Positions 11,686 through 21,849 of a stretch of 64,000 nt of DNA are shown in pieces. The first letter of the stretch is position 1; the number at the start of each line of letters is the position of its first letter. Source of the DNA: Diogma glabrata (Eukaryota; Arthropoda; Insecta; Diptera; Cylindrotomidae); contig OY856186.1 of assembly GCA_963693315.1 (NCBI GenBank), positions 298,288,452 to 298,352,451 of the forward strand, read 5' to 3'. A model generated the notes under the pieces. That model was given only the letters and a program-made list of their open reading frames with translations, had not been told where the DNA came from and did no database searches. Made by a program: the position numbers and the translations under genes.

Positions 11686-11855
11686 TGGAGGGTGGGGTTC
11701 TGTGGAACGAAAAGAAAGCAACTGTTCAATTCATTCGTAAGATTCCAGGGAAAAAATCTTAATATTAGAATATTAGAGCAATTCTTCTAGAAGACAGAAA
11801 CTTTAAAATTTCAATGGGGGGGTTTAAACCCGAATAAACCCGTATGTCGCTACGC
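11686..11855 (+). repeat. Internal duplicate of the hAT-like right terminus
   Basis: Nearly identical to 12302-12473: GGTTCTG.GGAACGAAAAG, TTCATTCGTAAGAT, GGGAAAAAATCTTAATATT, AATTTCAATGGGGGGG and ACCCGTATGTCGCTACGCC. It lacks the final CACTG, so only the 12302-12477 copy forms the functional-looking end. Confidence 0.8.
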
Positions 11856-12301
11856 CTGATTTTGGTAATCTGACGATTAATGTTTACATTCGAAACATGT
11901 TATAATAAATATATACCAAAAAAGTTTGTTCCGTTGATTATAATTACAATAATTTATTTATATAAATTATTGATTTTATTTAAAAATGTATTAGTCATTC
12001 ATCCAGATTTTTCTGCTTCGGCTATTTTAAGTCGAGTTGCCGTAAAGATTTTAAAATCGTAATTTGCCGAATGACAAAGAAAATAAATAAGTGATACTGA
12101 GCAAAAAGTGGGAATCGCTGCGAAAATTTAAATGTTTGCTTAAATAACTTTAATAAACTTAACTTAACTTTAATAAAATCGTAAAATTGCCGAATTGGAA
12201 AATTCTTTTAGTAAAAATGCCGAATTTACCGAATGGGAAAATTTTTGGGAGGGTGTCACAACCCCCCAAACCCCCCTCGGCGTCAGGTCTGACAGGAAGA
12301 G
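11856..12301. other. Spacer between duplicated hAT-like ends
   Basis: AT-rich, with GTGTCACAACCCCCC and CGTCAGGTCTGAC at its right side, which may be remains of another transposon end. No gene. Confidence 0.3.
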
Positions 12302-12485
12302 GGAAGGAGGGGGTTCTGAGGAACGAAAAGAAAGCAACTGTTTAATTCATTCGTAAGATATCAGGGAAAAAATCTTAATATTAGAATATTAGAGCAATTC
12401 TTATAGATTATAGAAATTTTAAAATTTCAATGGGGGGGGTTTGAACCCGAACAAACCCGTATGTCGCTACGCCACTGTGCTAGAC

Positions 12486-14560
12486 ATAAAAAGCGAGAGT
12501 ACAGTACACGCAAGATAACTATATTCCGATCACTCCAGACATTTTGTTATGCAGTTATACGTTAACGATACACGGTATATCTATGGTATTATCATAGGCT
12601 AGCTGAAAAATTAAAAAAATTCATCGGTCCGATCTCATATCTTAACTTTTGTTATTATTGATAATTTGAAAACGTTATATTTCCAACACTATAATTAAAC
12701 TCGACAACGATTAAATGATCCATTACTAACGCAAGTCACGGCTAGAAATTTTTCATTTTCATCGTGATTCATCCATAAAATCTCATCAATAATTTCTTCA
12801 ACATACTTTTAACTGTCAAATTTTTATTTTTAATTATATTATATTTTAAAAAACTAAAACATCTATTTTGATTGATTTAATTTCTTATAAGCCATTACAC
12901 CCTCTCTGTAACAAAAACCAATTTAATGAAAATTCAATGATTTGTTTCGAAACCCTCCACATTTATGCCATTACCACCCAATTGTATTTTCCAAAAATTA
13001 TTGTTTCAATTTTATTTTTATTACTTTTCAATAAAAAAAAATTGGTCATCCATTTCACTCTACCATAACTACCCTTATTTAACAACTCATAAGAAAATCA
13101 ATAAAATGAAAATATTTGCTGGTTATTATATACATTACAGTGATGATGATGATGGTGGTGATTTTTGGTGGTTGTTGGAGCAGTTGGTTGGTGAATGATT
13201 TGATAATAAATAAAACGTATCGTTAGGCTTAAATTTACATACAGTAGAAGAATATTACGACGATTAATTGAAAGTTGATTAGAGCTGTCAAATTGATTAA
13301 ATTTAAAGTGGTTGGGATTAATTATCTGATGATTAATTACCATTTTGACTATAGATCAGACGCAATAAATAACAACCATACTCTATCGTAGCTACACGTA
13401 TTTCTTGATTCTAAAAAATTGTAAAGAATTTCATGTTAGAAATTACATGATTCTATTGCTTTTATGTAATATCGAAACATGTCGATGGTAGTAAACTTTA
13501 TTTATTGGGATTCAATTTATTTTGTAATTTTTTATTTATACATATTTTATAAGAAAAGAAAAAGAAAATAGGTAAACCGATGCATTTCGACTTGTACCCA
13601 ATTAAAGTGTAAAATAATTTTTTATTGAATTTATCACTTGAATTTAGACAAACAATTTGAGTTCTTCCAATTGGTTGAATATTGCATCTTGTAGTGTAGC
13701 ATAAGATTTAGGATCAGCTCATATTCAATATATTATCAACATATTTTCAGCAGTTATGATTTTTTTCATATCTCAATTTATCACTATGACTTTAATTTTC
13801 TATGAAATTGTTATGAAGACATAAACATTCAAACACCAAACACAAATATTCATCGTACAAACAAAAAATAAAATTGCTTGCCAAACCAAATACATGAAAT
13901 AAATTAAACACAAAATTACTTTTCTAAAAAAAAATATATAAAACTTGTGAAATTGATACTAGAAGTAGTAGACACCAATGGAAAAAAACTTATTTGCAAT
14001 GAAAATAAAATAAAAGTAACTGAAGGCGTTTTTGATATTAAAGTTTTTCTTTTTAATAAATTCACGTTTTTCTTTCGAGAATTTTCAGGTTTGTTTTTTT
14101 TTATTTTTACATGTAAGTTTTTCATTTCATTTTCTTTTCGTAATTTTTTTGTGCAAAGTCTCAAATACTTAGATTATTTTTTTCAAAGTATATTTTCATT
14201 TGTGAGTGAAAATGAACAATGAACGAAATCGATAGATGATAATTTTTTTTTCTTCTTTGGTTTCTTATTTGCTTAAAAGATTTCTATGGCCGTAATTTTT
14301 TTAATGGTTATGGATGGTTAGAAAAAAATTCTATCTTTAATTTTAGAATAAAAAGGAAATAAAAATTTAATTAAGTTTATGGATATAAAAGCATTATTAA
14401 ATTGTAAAACAGCAGTAGCTAAAGATGGGTTATTTGTTTGTTGGTTAAGCAGTTCCAACATACATACATGGCCATTAGTGCTGGTCTAACGATGCTCCAA
14501 AAACTTTCAAATTGTTTATTAACAAAACAAACAATCTTTATTAAAAAACCAAACTATATA
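12486..14560. other. No gene recognised; short GAT/GGT trinucleotide run
   Basis: AT-rich sequence. A short GATGATGATGATGGTGGTG microsatellite lies near 13140-13170. The open frames at 12868-13343 and 13916-14222 are low-complexity Phe/Lys/Asn-rich strings without motifs. Confidence 0.45.
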
Positions 14561-14565
14561 TATTG

Positions 14566-15130
14566 TTACATTTTTCCAACTTTACATCGAATTGGCCTTA
14601 CTCTCAATTCGATAAACGCAATTTCCAATATCTTCCGAGTTCGATCACTGATTAGTAAGCAAACACAACAGGTTTTATTAAGCATTTAACTACTTAATTG
14701 CTCCACAACAACAGGAAAACAATACAGCTAGCAATATTCCTAACTAGAATATTCTTCAATAGTTTCTGAAACTCCAACGGTTTATTGCAGAAAAATTCAA
14801 TACACAGTGTTAAAGCGTTAAAAAAAATACACAAAATATTTCCTCTCAATAACACTTAAAAATTTATTTACAAAAACTAATTTAAAAGTTACTTCTATTA
14901 ACACGGTTTTATATACACAATACAACGTTTATGTACAATTAATTTACTATCGCAACTTTACATTAACGCGGTCTAAAATAAAACTAATCTATTCTACAAG
15001 AGGTAATTGCTTATATACGATTCTGTATAATTTCTAGATAATTCGAGGTCACTTTTTAGAAACCTTGAGAAAACATTAGAATATACGATTATTTTACACT
15101 ATTTGATTCATAAAATCATTCAGTTTTATT
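14566..15130 (-). mobile_element. Degenerate LTR, minus orientation
   Basis: Reverse-complement match to the solo LTR at 21913-22582: TGTTAC, CGAATTGGCCTTACTC, TCGATCACTGATTAGTA, CTCCACAACAACAGGAAA, TATTCCTAACTAGAATATTC, TACAAGAGGTAATTGCTTAT and TTGATTCATAAAATC occur in the same order. The match is lost near 15130, so the U3 end is missing. No internal region is seen. Confidence 0.7.
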
Positions 15131-15660
15131 GAAGCAAAACTTCTTTAGGCGCGTTTTAAGAATTTTGCAACGGAATTACAAAAAACGAATAAAATATTCG
15201 GCAAATATACGATACAATTCAATTATGACACATATAAATGTCGACATATAAATGTCGGAAGTAGTCATTTGAACAGATATATAACCATATATATTCATCT
15301 CTATCATACTACAGTCTGATTTTGAATTTTAAACATATACACGCACACAATTCCAAAAAAACGTAAGTAGAAATTTAAACACAATAAAATAAAAAAGAAA
15401 TTAGAAGTAAAAAAGGCAAACGAATATTATGTTCGGCAAGTAGGCGACAATTCGATTATGTGTATTGTATTTTTTATACACTTATTCAGTATCGTATTAA
15501 ATGTTATATGAGTTGGACGTGGCGATCTTAGATTTAAATATCCAATAATATAATATTCGTAATATTTTATTGAGTTTCGTAATTTTTTAAATTTATATTT
15601 TGAATTGTTTTAGTTTTTTGAATTATAATAATTTATTTTGAACGTAAAAACCGTAATACC
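15131..15660. other. Unassigned repeat-like sequence
   Basis: Contains GAAGCAAAACTTCTTTAGG (15134) related to GAAGTAAAACTTCTTTAGG at 15783 and to its reverse complement at 17477 and 25794, hinting at fragments of the 16438-17516 element. No gene. Confidence 0.3.
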
Positions 15661-15666
15661 TTAATT

Positions 15667-15774
15667 AAATTAATATTTTAATTAAATTTTATTACCACCA
15701 ATAATGGTATTACAAACATAATAATACGTAATACCATTATTGGTGGTAATAAAATTTAATTAAAATATTAATTT
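15667..15774. repeat. Perfect long hairpin
   Basis: About 46 bp at 15667-15712 (centre ATTACCACCAATAATGGTAT) are repeated as an exact reverse complement at 15728-15774, with a 15-nt AT-rich loop. It abuts the 9-bp tandem array. Perfect pairing implies a young insertion or ongoing gene conversion. Confidence 0.85.
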
Positions 15775-15805
15775 AGTTTTTTGAAGTAAAACTTCTTTAG
15801 GGCTG

Positions 15806-16355
15806 GTTATGGTAGTCATTGTGGTCATGGTGGCCATGGTGGTCATGGTAGTCATGGTGGTAATAGTGGTCATGGTGGTCATAGTGGTAATGGTGATCAC
15901 GGTGGTTATGGCGGTCATGGTGGTCATTGTGGTCATAGTGGTCATGGTGGCTATGGTGGTTATGGTGGTCACGAGGGTCATGGTGGTTACGGTGGTCATG
16001 GTGTTCACAGTGGTCATGGTGTTCACGGTGGTCATGTTGGTCATGGTAGTTATAGTGGTTATGGTGGTCATCGTGGTAATGGTGGTCACGGTCGTCATGG
16101 TGGTTATGGTGGTCATGTTGGTTATGGTGGTCACGGTGGTCACGGTGGTCATGGTGGTCACGGTGATCATGGTGGTGATGGTGGTCATAGTGGTTATGGT
16201 GGTCATGGTGTTCACGGTGGTCATGATGGTCATGGTGTTCACGGTGGTCATGATGGTCATATTGTTCATGGTGGTCATGGTAGTCACGGTGGTCATGGTG
16301 GTCATGGTGTTCATGGTGTTCATGATGGTCATGGTGGTGTCACGGTGGTCATGGT
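15806..16355 (+). repeat. 9-bp tandem array (GGTGGTCAT)n
   Basis: About 60 units of a GGTGGTCAT consensus with variants (GGTAGTCAT, GGTGTTCAC, GGTGGTTAT). It is open in one frame on each strand, giving Val/Met strings on plus and Thr/Met strings on minus. This is a consequence of the 3n period rather than a gene. It is strikingly GC-richer than its surroundings and strand-asymmetric (G/T-rich on plus). Confidence 0.9.
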
Positions 16356-16547
16356 GTTTAGAGTTTGCATTCCGGGATTTCCCGGGTGGGAAAAAATATG
16401 TGTGTTGATTAAATTTGTTTTTTTAAATAGAAAAATGAGTGGTGTAATCTTTGCACGCGGTTGAAATAAATTTCTTTGGCTACTGTGGCAGTTATTAATA
16501 AAAAGACGAAATATAATATGTCATATTGCAATTTAGAGTTGCGTTTC

Positions 16548-16822
16548 TTGATAATATAATTTGTAGCATGTGTAATAAAAAGTAATATTTACATAATGTA
16601 TTACAAAGTCAATTCATTTATTAACATAATTGAAACATGAAATTAGAGGCTTATGACATGTTTGCTAAATTTTTTGAAAAATGCATCAATTGTTGCACCA
16701 ATTGTTAAATTAAGTGGACAGGTATTCATCGTGAAATTTAATTTGTAATACGTTGTAAGACTTTGAAAAACATGTAAATATGGCTCTTTATTACACATTG
16801 TTGCAAATTATATTATCAAGAA
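16548..16822. repeat. Small foldback inside the 16438-17516 element
   Basis: TTCTTGATAATATAATTTGT at 16548 pairs with AAATTATATTATCAAGAA at 16805-16822. Pairing continues inward through TGTGTAATAAA and ATATTTACAT, with arms of about 65 bp. Confidence 0.6.
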
Positions 16823-16843
16823 TATTTGAAAGAAAGTCTAATA

Positions 16844-17406
16844 GTCCCTGGGCCTTCACCTACATAATTTTGTGATTACCACATATTTTATACTTCGTGA
16901 TGCGCCTGTCCTTGACGAGCCCGAAGACATTTGTTCTGCGATTTTTTTCAAATCGGCCGCTTTTGCTTTCGGCAAGCTTCGAAAAATGCCGATTGCCCGG
17001 GATCTTGTAAATTTTTGTTTTTTTTAACTATGGGGGTTGGAAATTTGATTTAGAACACAAGGGTAACCTTGACCGACAAAAATTTGTCTGCTATTGTCGA
17101 GTCCGACAACCCAAACATCCAAAATGTCAGTTGTCGGACTCGACAATAGCAAATACATTTTGGTCGGACAAGCTTACCCTCGTATTCTAAAACAAATTTC
17201 CAACCTCCACAGTCAAAAAAAATAAATGTGGTAGCAAATTTACAAGATCGCGGGCAATCGGCATTTTTCGGAGCTTGCCGAACGCAAAAGCGGCCGATTT
17301 GAGAAAAATCATGGAACAAATGTTTTCAGGCTCGTCAAGGACAGGCGCATCACGAAGTATAAAATATGTGGTAATCACAAAATTATGTAGGTGAAGGCCC
17401 AGGGAC
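16844..17406. mobile_element. TA-flanked MITE with GTCCCTGGGCC ends and about 250-bp arms
   Basis: Left end GTCCCTGGGCC and right end GGCCCAGGGAC, each bordered by TA (16842-16843 and 17407-17408). The arms are inverted over most of their length (CTTCACCTACATAATTTTGT; CGCCTGTCCTTGACGAGCC; GCTTTTGC.TTCGGCAAGC). The centre has another inverted pair around TGTCGAGTCCGACAA / TTGTCGGACTCGACA. Half copies occur at 25613-25722 and 59285-59445. A TA duplication suggests mobilisation by a Tc1/mariner-type transposase (inference). Confidence 0.75.
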
Positions 17407-17517
17407 TATAAATTTCAATATGACATATCTATTTTATTTTATATTTAATATTTTTAGTAATACCTGCTGCAGTGGCTAAAGAAGTTTTACTTCAACAGCG
17501 TGTAAAGATTACGCACT

Positions 17518-20500
17518 ACAGTACATTTGTCGAAACGCGTTTAGGATAATTATATTTTTATTTAATTTTATTTTATGCAATAATAATAAAAACTATAAAT
17601 AAATACGTCACTTGACGAAAACATTTAATATATGTATTTTATAAAAATTAATATCAGTGACCCGAAAAACAAACAACACTTCATATGGCCAACAACCATC
17701 CAGGAAACAACAATAAAACATCGTTTTTTTCGTGAGTAAACATATGCTCACGAAACGCGCTAGCGTCGAGTGAGACATGTTTACGAACGAAAAACGTTTT
17801 TATCTCGCGTAGGAAGTGCAATTTTTTCTATGATAGTATATATATAATCGATATTTACTATAAATTATAAAGTTAGAAATCGACAACAAAACATTCAAAA
17901 TTCATATTCTATTTTTTCATGGTTGTGTTGCTTAAAATACTTTGCAAAATTATATGAAAATCCATAGCAACTATAATTTGTTATTCTTTTTACACTAGTG
18001 GAATAAACTTTTGATTTGTTATCATAGAAAAAATATTATTTTTTCTATGATAGCATATAGAAATTCTATTTTCATCACGCTTAACTTCTTGTGAAAATGG
18101 GTTCTTTTTCAACTACAGTGTAAAAAGAATAACAAATTGTAGTTGCTATGGTTTTTCATATAATTTTGCAAAGTTTTTTAAACAACGCAACCATGAAAAA
18201 ATAGAATATGTATTTTTAATGAGATGTTGTCAAAAACTTATTTTATAATTTAAAGTAAATATCGATAATATATACTATCATAGAAAAAATTGTATTTCCT
18301 ACGCGACATAAAAACGTTTTTCGTTCGTAAACATGTCAAATGTTTACTTGCGAAAAAACAATGTTTTCATCTCTCGTAGGTGAATATACTATATTTAAAC
18401 TAGTTGTTTGACGAAATCAAAATTTTGTGACACTATACATGTTTGATCGATTTTATGAAATTAAATTTGGAAAATTGGTCGATTTTGTGAAATAAAATTT
18501 AATTTTAGCAGTTTGGTACAATTTAACAGCAAACTGGAATCTACCTATAATTTTGAATACAACTATTCCATATCAGGAATTTACGTAACGTAATCCACAT
18601 ACAAAAACTAAATCAAAGCTGTTGTTTTTATTTTAGAAATAATAATAAAATTTTTAAATTTAATTTTATTTATTGCAAAACCGTCTTTAGTTATAAGCCT
18701 ACTAGAAGCGAAATGCAAAAAGCAATAAATCTTTAAAGATGTGTTATTTAATGATTTTAGGGACTTTATAGACCAAATAGAATAAAAATATAGAATTTTG
18801 TAGTGTAAATAGAATAAAAATATTTATAAGTATAAAGTAGACGATTTTTTGTACGAAAAGACAATCAGGCTTGTAACTAAGGACGGTTTTGTTTATGACA
18901 TAGAAATTGGATAATTTATTCATATTGAGTCATCTATATTTTAATAGCAGAAATATAAATATAAATTTAAAGATTTTGTTTGGATGTTTGTATGTTTTAA
19001 AATTTGAATTGTATGTAATTATAAATGAAAATGTTTAATGTTTAATAGTAATTTTTAAAAAAATAGTAGAAAAAGTACAGTCTCTACTCGCCGAAAATCA
19101 TATTTTGAATCTCGCAACCATTACCAAACTGTCAAACTGTCCTCTCGCTTCAAAATATGTTGTCTTTGGCATTGTTGAAGAATATACTATTTTTGTTCGA
19201 GTATACCGTAAAATGCAATTTCATTTTACGATTCAACAATCGAACGTAAAGCAGGCGATTTTTTTTACTGAAATAACAATGCGTAAAATTACTATTTTAT
19301 GCCCCACCCAAGCCTAAATATTTGAGACAATATAGTACATTCAAAAGAAAAAAGACAATTTAACTGAGGATTTTTTGAGATCAATGAAACTCAAGTAAGT
19401 AAAGAAGGAATTGGAATTTTTTCAATTAAAAGGTATGGTTGGAAGTTTCTCAGAAAAAAACTCCTCTTCTCTCCCTTCCTCCTCAGTGCCTTATTCGATA
19501 ATTTAACCCTTTTTCCAAAGAAAACATACAGATTTAGAGATATATGTTTTGTGAAATTTTTTTTGAGAAAATTAAATCCAATCATTTTTTGCAATAAATT
19601 AAGCAAATAAATTTCAATAAAATCATCTACCGTCCTGGTCTACTGCAAAACAACTTGAGGAGAGAAACGAGTTGCAATTACTCCAGGACTGCGGATAGAA
19701 TTCTATTGAAACCGTGATTGACCGGTTTTTGCGAGTCAAAGTACCAGTTGTAAAAACTTTAAATTATCCCAATTTAAATCATTTATTGAATAAAAATAAA
19801 GTTGATGCGGTTGCTTTAAATATTTAAGTGCCATTCAAATAGACACAAAATCAATAAAATCTCTCATCCGTCAGGATGCCTCATTATTATCTACAGAGGG
19901 AATCCTAAAATTTCTATAAAAATCTCTTCGGAAAATTAATTCAGAAAATATGGAGAGGCTGAAATCTCACAGCTCTGAGATATCAAAACTTCGGTCTTGG
20001 TTAAGGATTTTGATACAGTTTTCGGCAAAAAACTTTTATGAGGACATGGTTTTTAGTTTTGGATAGCGATGTATATCAAACATAACTATTTGTCAAAGTA
20101 CAAGTATGTTTTTATCTCTGTTTAAAAATTTATAACAAAACTAACACGAAACATCAATACGTTGCCGGAAAATTATAACAGATCATATATCAACATAATT
20201 TAGTGAAAAGATGACACCCTCAGCAAACTGCTCAAAAACCTCTCCATTTAGCGTTTCGAGAAAATATTACAAAATCACAAATTCATATTTCTTTCAAAAT
20301 TCCAAAAATATTTTAAAAATTAAATAAAATCAAACTTTTTTCAAAATTCCAAAAATTAGAATAAAATCAAATATTTAAACTTTTTCTAAATTCCAATAAT
20401 ATTCCAAAAATTCTTAAAAATTCAAACTTTTCCAAAATTCTAAAAATATTGCAAAAATTATGACAAAATCAGATATTGAAAATTTTTTCAAAATAAATAT

Positions 20501-20932
20501 AATAAAATCAAAATTATAATAAAATCAAAAATTAAAAATTTTTCAAAATTCTAAAAATATTCCAAAAATTCTTACAAAATCAAAAAATAAATCTTTTGCC
20601 GAAATTCTAAAAATATCGAAAAAATTATTACAAAATGAAAAATACAAACTTTTTCAAAATTCCACAAAAATATTTCAAAAACTATAACAAATTAAAAAAA
20701 TTCCATGTCCAATTTCATTCTAAATTACATTTACGTCATAAAAACAGCTACATTTTTTTTTCCAAAAAATTGGCTAAAAAATAAATGAAATCATTTTTTG
20801 ACACACTTGACATTATTTTTTGACAAACTTATAATGCCATAATTCTCTATAATAATAATAAAATATCATGTCATACAAACTATTAATTTTATTTTTTTCT
20901 AAAAAAAATTGGGTAAAAAATAAATAAAAACC
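17518..20932 (+). repeat. Giant inverted repeat, left arm
   Basis: Starts ACAGTACATTTGTC and matches the reverse complement of 26281-29319 almost base for base; spot comparisons show about three differences per 90 bp. Larger differences: about 420 bp at 19224-19646 are absent from the right arm; the right arm has a short GCCGAGGCGATAGCCGAGG insert near 27690 and an ATTAATTAATTAATT insert near 26685. The arm contains its own foldback (17777-18337), AT-rich decayed repeats (20270-20700) and no gene. A diverged copy lies at 60240-60930. Confidence 0.9.
17777..18337. repeat. Foldback nested within the left palindrome arm
   Basis: ACGAACGAAAAACGTTTTTA and CTCGCGTAGGAAGTGCAATT at the left pair with the reverse complement at 18285-18337. 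TTTTTTCATGGTTG, GCAAAATTATATGAAA and GAATAACAAAT-type phrases pair further in. Arms are about 225 bp around a 110-bp centre. The mirror copy sits at about 28503-29063. Confidence 0.75.
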
Positions 20933-21120
20933 TTTCTTTTGACACACTTGACAACATTTTTTTGACAAACTTTAAATGCCATAATTCTCAATAATAATAA
21001 TAAAACTTCATTTCAAACAAACAAAATTAATTTTATTTTTTTTCCAAAAAACTAGGTAACAAAATAAATAAAAATCTTTCTTTTGACACACTTGACAAAC
21101 TTTTAATGCAATAATCTAGT
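20757..21120 (+). repeat. Tandem repeat of about 140 bp, 2.6 units
   Basis: Each unit has AAAAAATAAATRAAA, TTTTGACACACTTGACA, TTTTTTGACAAACTT, AATGCCATAATTCTC and AATAATAATAAAA in that order (from about 20757, 20896 and 21034). The right palindrome arm has only about one unit (26281-26420), so the array expanded on the left or shrank on the right. Confidence 0.75.
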
Positions 21121-21712
21121 TTTAGATCTCAGATACCAATCCCGACCATCAAGATTTCTCCACATTTAATGTTCCTACTCGTTATCACTTAAAATGAACG
21201 TTTTTTAAGCCAACAATATGAAAATTTGCTATTTTTGACACACATAATGATTTTTTGACACACTCCCGGTACAGTTATCGAACACAGCGTCCTTTCGGAC
21301 GTGTCCCTTGAGTATACCTATTTTTAGAAAAAAAAATTTTGAAATCCCTTCAGCGGTTTTCCCTGCAGCGTAGGTAATGACGGACGGACGGTATTAATTT
21401 TTTTTTTGCTTTTTTAGAATCAGTAGGTCCTAAAACGTCGAGAAACGCCAAAAAAAGTGGGGGTAAGAATTTCACTTTTGACTCATGAATCCAACCTCAT
21501 GAAACCTCCAAATTGTTATTTGAAATTCTCTACCTCTAAAATCTAAATATCCAAGGAAATTAATATATTTGAAGCTACTGGTAAGATCACTATCAATTTG
21601 AAACTTCTAAGAAACGTTCTAATTTCGATAAAACCTACATGCAATGAAAATGAAAGAAATGTTTCTTTATTGGGAAATTTTTGAATGATAAATAATTAGA
21701 CTATACCGCAAT
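21121..21712. other. No gene recognised
   Basis: Part of the block interrupting the left arm. Contains GACGGACGGACGG near 21390 and short AT-rich text; no frame or repeat partner identified. Confidence 0.35.
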
Positions 21713-21849
21713 TACAGCGACATATTAAATTAGTAGATAGTATATTAATTTGCATCTTATTTTAATATGAGTTTACAGCGTAGATTGCAAATTAAATCTT
21801 TTATGACATAAACACATATTAATTTAATTTAGTTTAAATTGATAATCAT

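Larger units (their letters stand above)
2897..12477. mobile_element. hAT-like DNA transposon end-pair enclosing 9.6 kb of nested elements
   Basis: The left end begins CAGTGGCGTAGC and the right end is its exact reverse complement GCTACGCCACTG. The two ends are flanked by identical 8-bp direct repeats TGCTAGAC (2889-2896 and 12478-12485). An 8-bp target duplication with CAG-type ends is the hallmark of the hAT superfamily. Both termini run into a G tract (G9 after CATT on the left; its C-tract counterpart after CAATG on the right). I found no transposase: the interior is filled by LINEs, another transposon and low-complexity sequence, so it is non-autonomous or has lost its gene. The right terminus is partly duplicated internally (11686-11855). 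The sequence shows ends and duplication; superfamily assignment is by family knowledge. Confidence 0.8.
16438..17516. mobile_element. Inverted-repeat element with AGTG..TAATCTTT ends
   Basis: The left end AGTGGTGTAATCTTTGCACG and right end CGTGTAAAGATTACGCACT are inverted repeats. They extend inward about 100 bp on each side (GGCTACTGTGGCAG against CTGCAGTGGCTAAAG; ATGTCATATTGCAATTT against AATTTCAATATGACAT). The interior contains a second inverted pair (16548-16822) and a MITE (16844-17406). Its right half recurs at 25613-25835. No coding frame. Confidence 0.6.

Noticed and set aside
12868..14222. Several frames of 66-91 codons on both strands
   Set aside because: Low-complexity AT-rich translation with no motif, splice sites or homologous repeat.
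15760..16408. Long open frames on both strands (about 190-199 codons)
   Set aside because: They translate a 9-bp tandem array into Val/Met or Thr/Met strings; frame openness follows from the period.
17521..17540. GTCGAAACGCGTTTAGG as a hammerhead 3' half
   Set aside because: GAAACGCGT matches the GAAA plus stem III pattern, but no CUGANGA core with stem II lies upstream.
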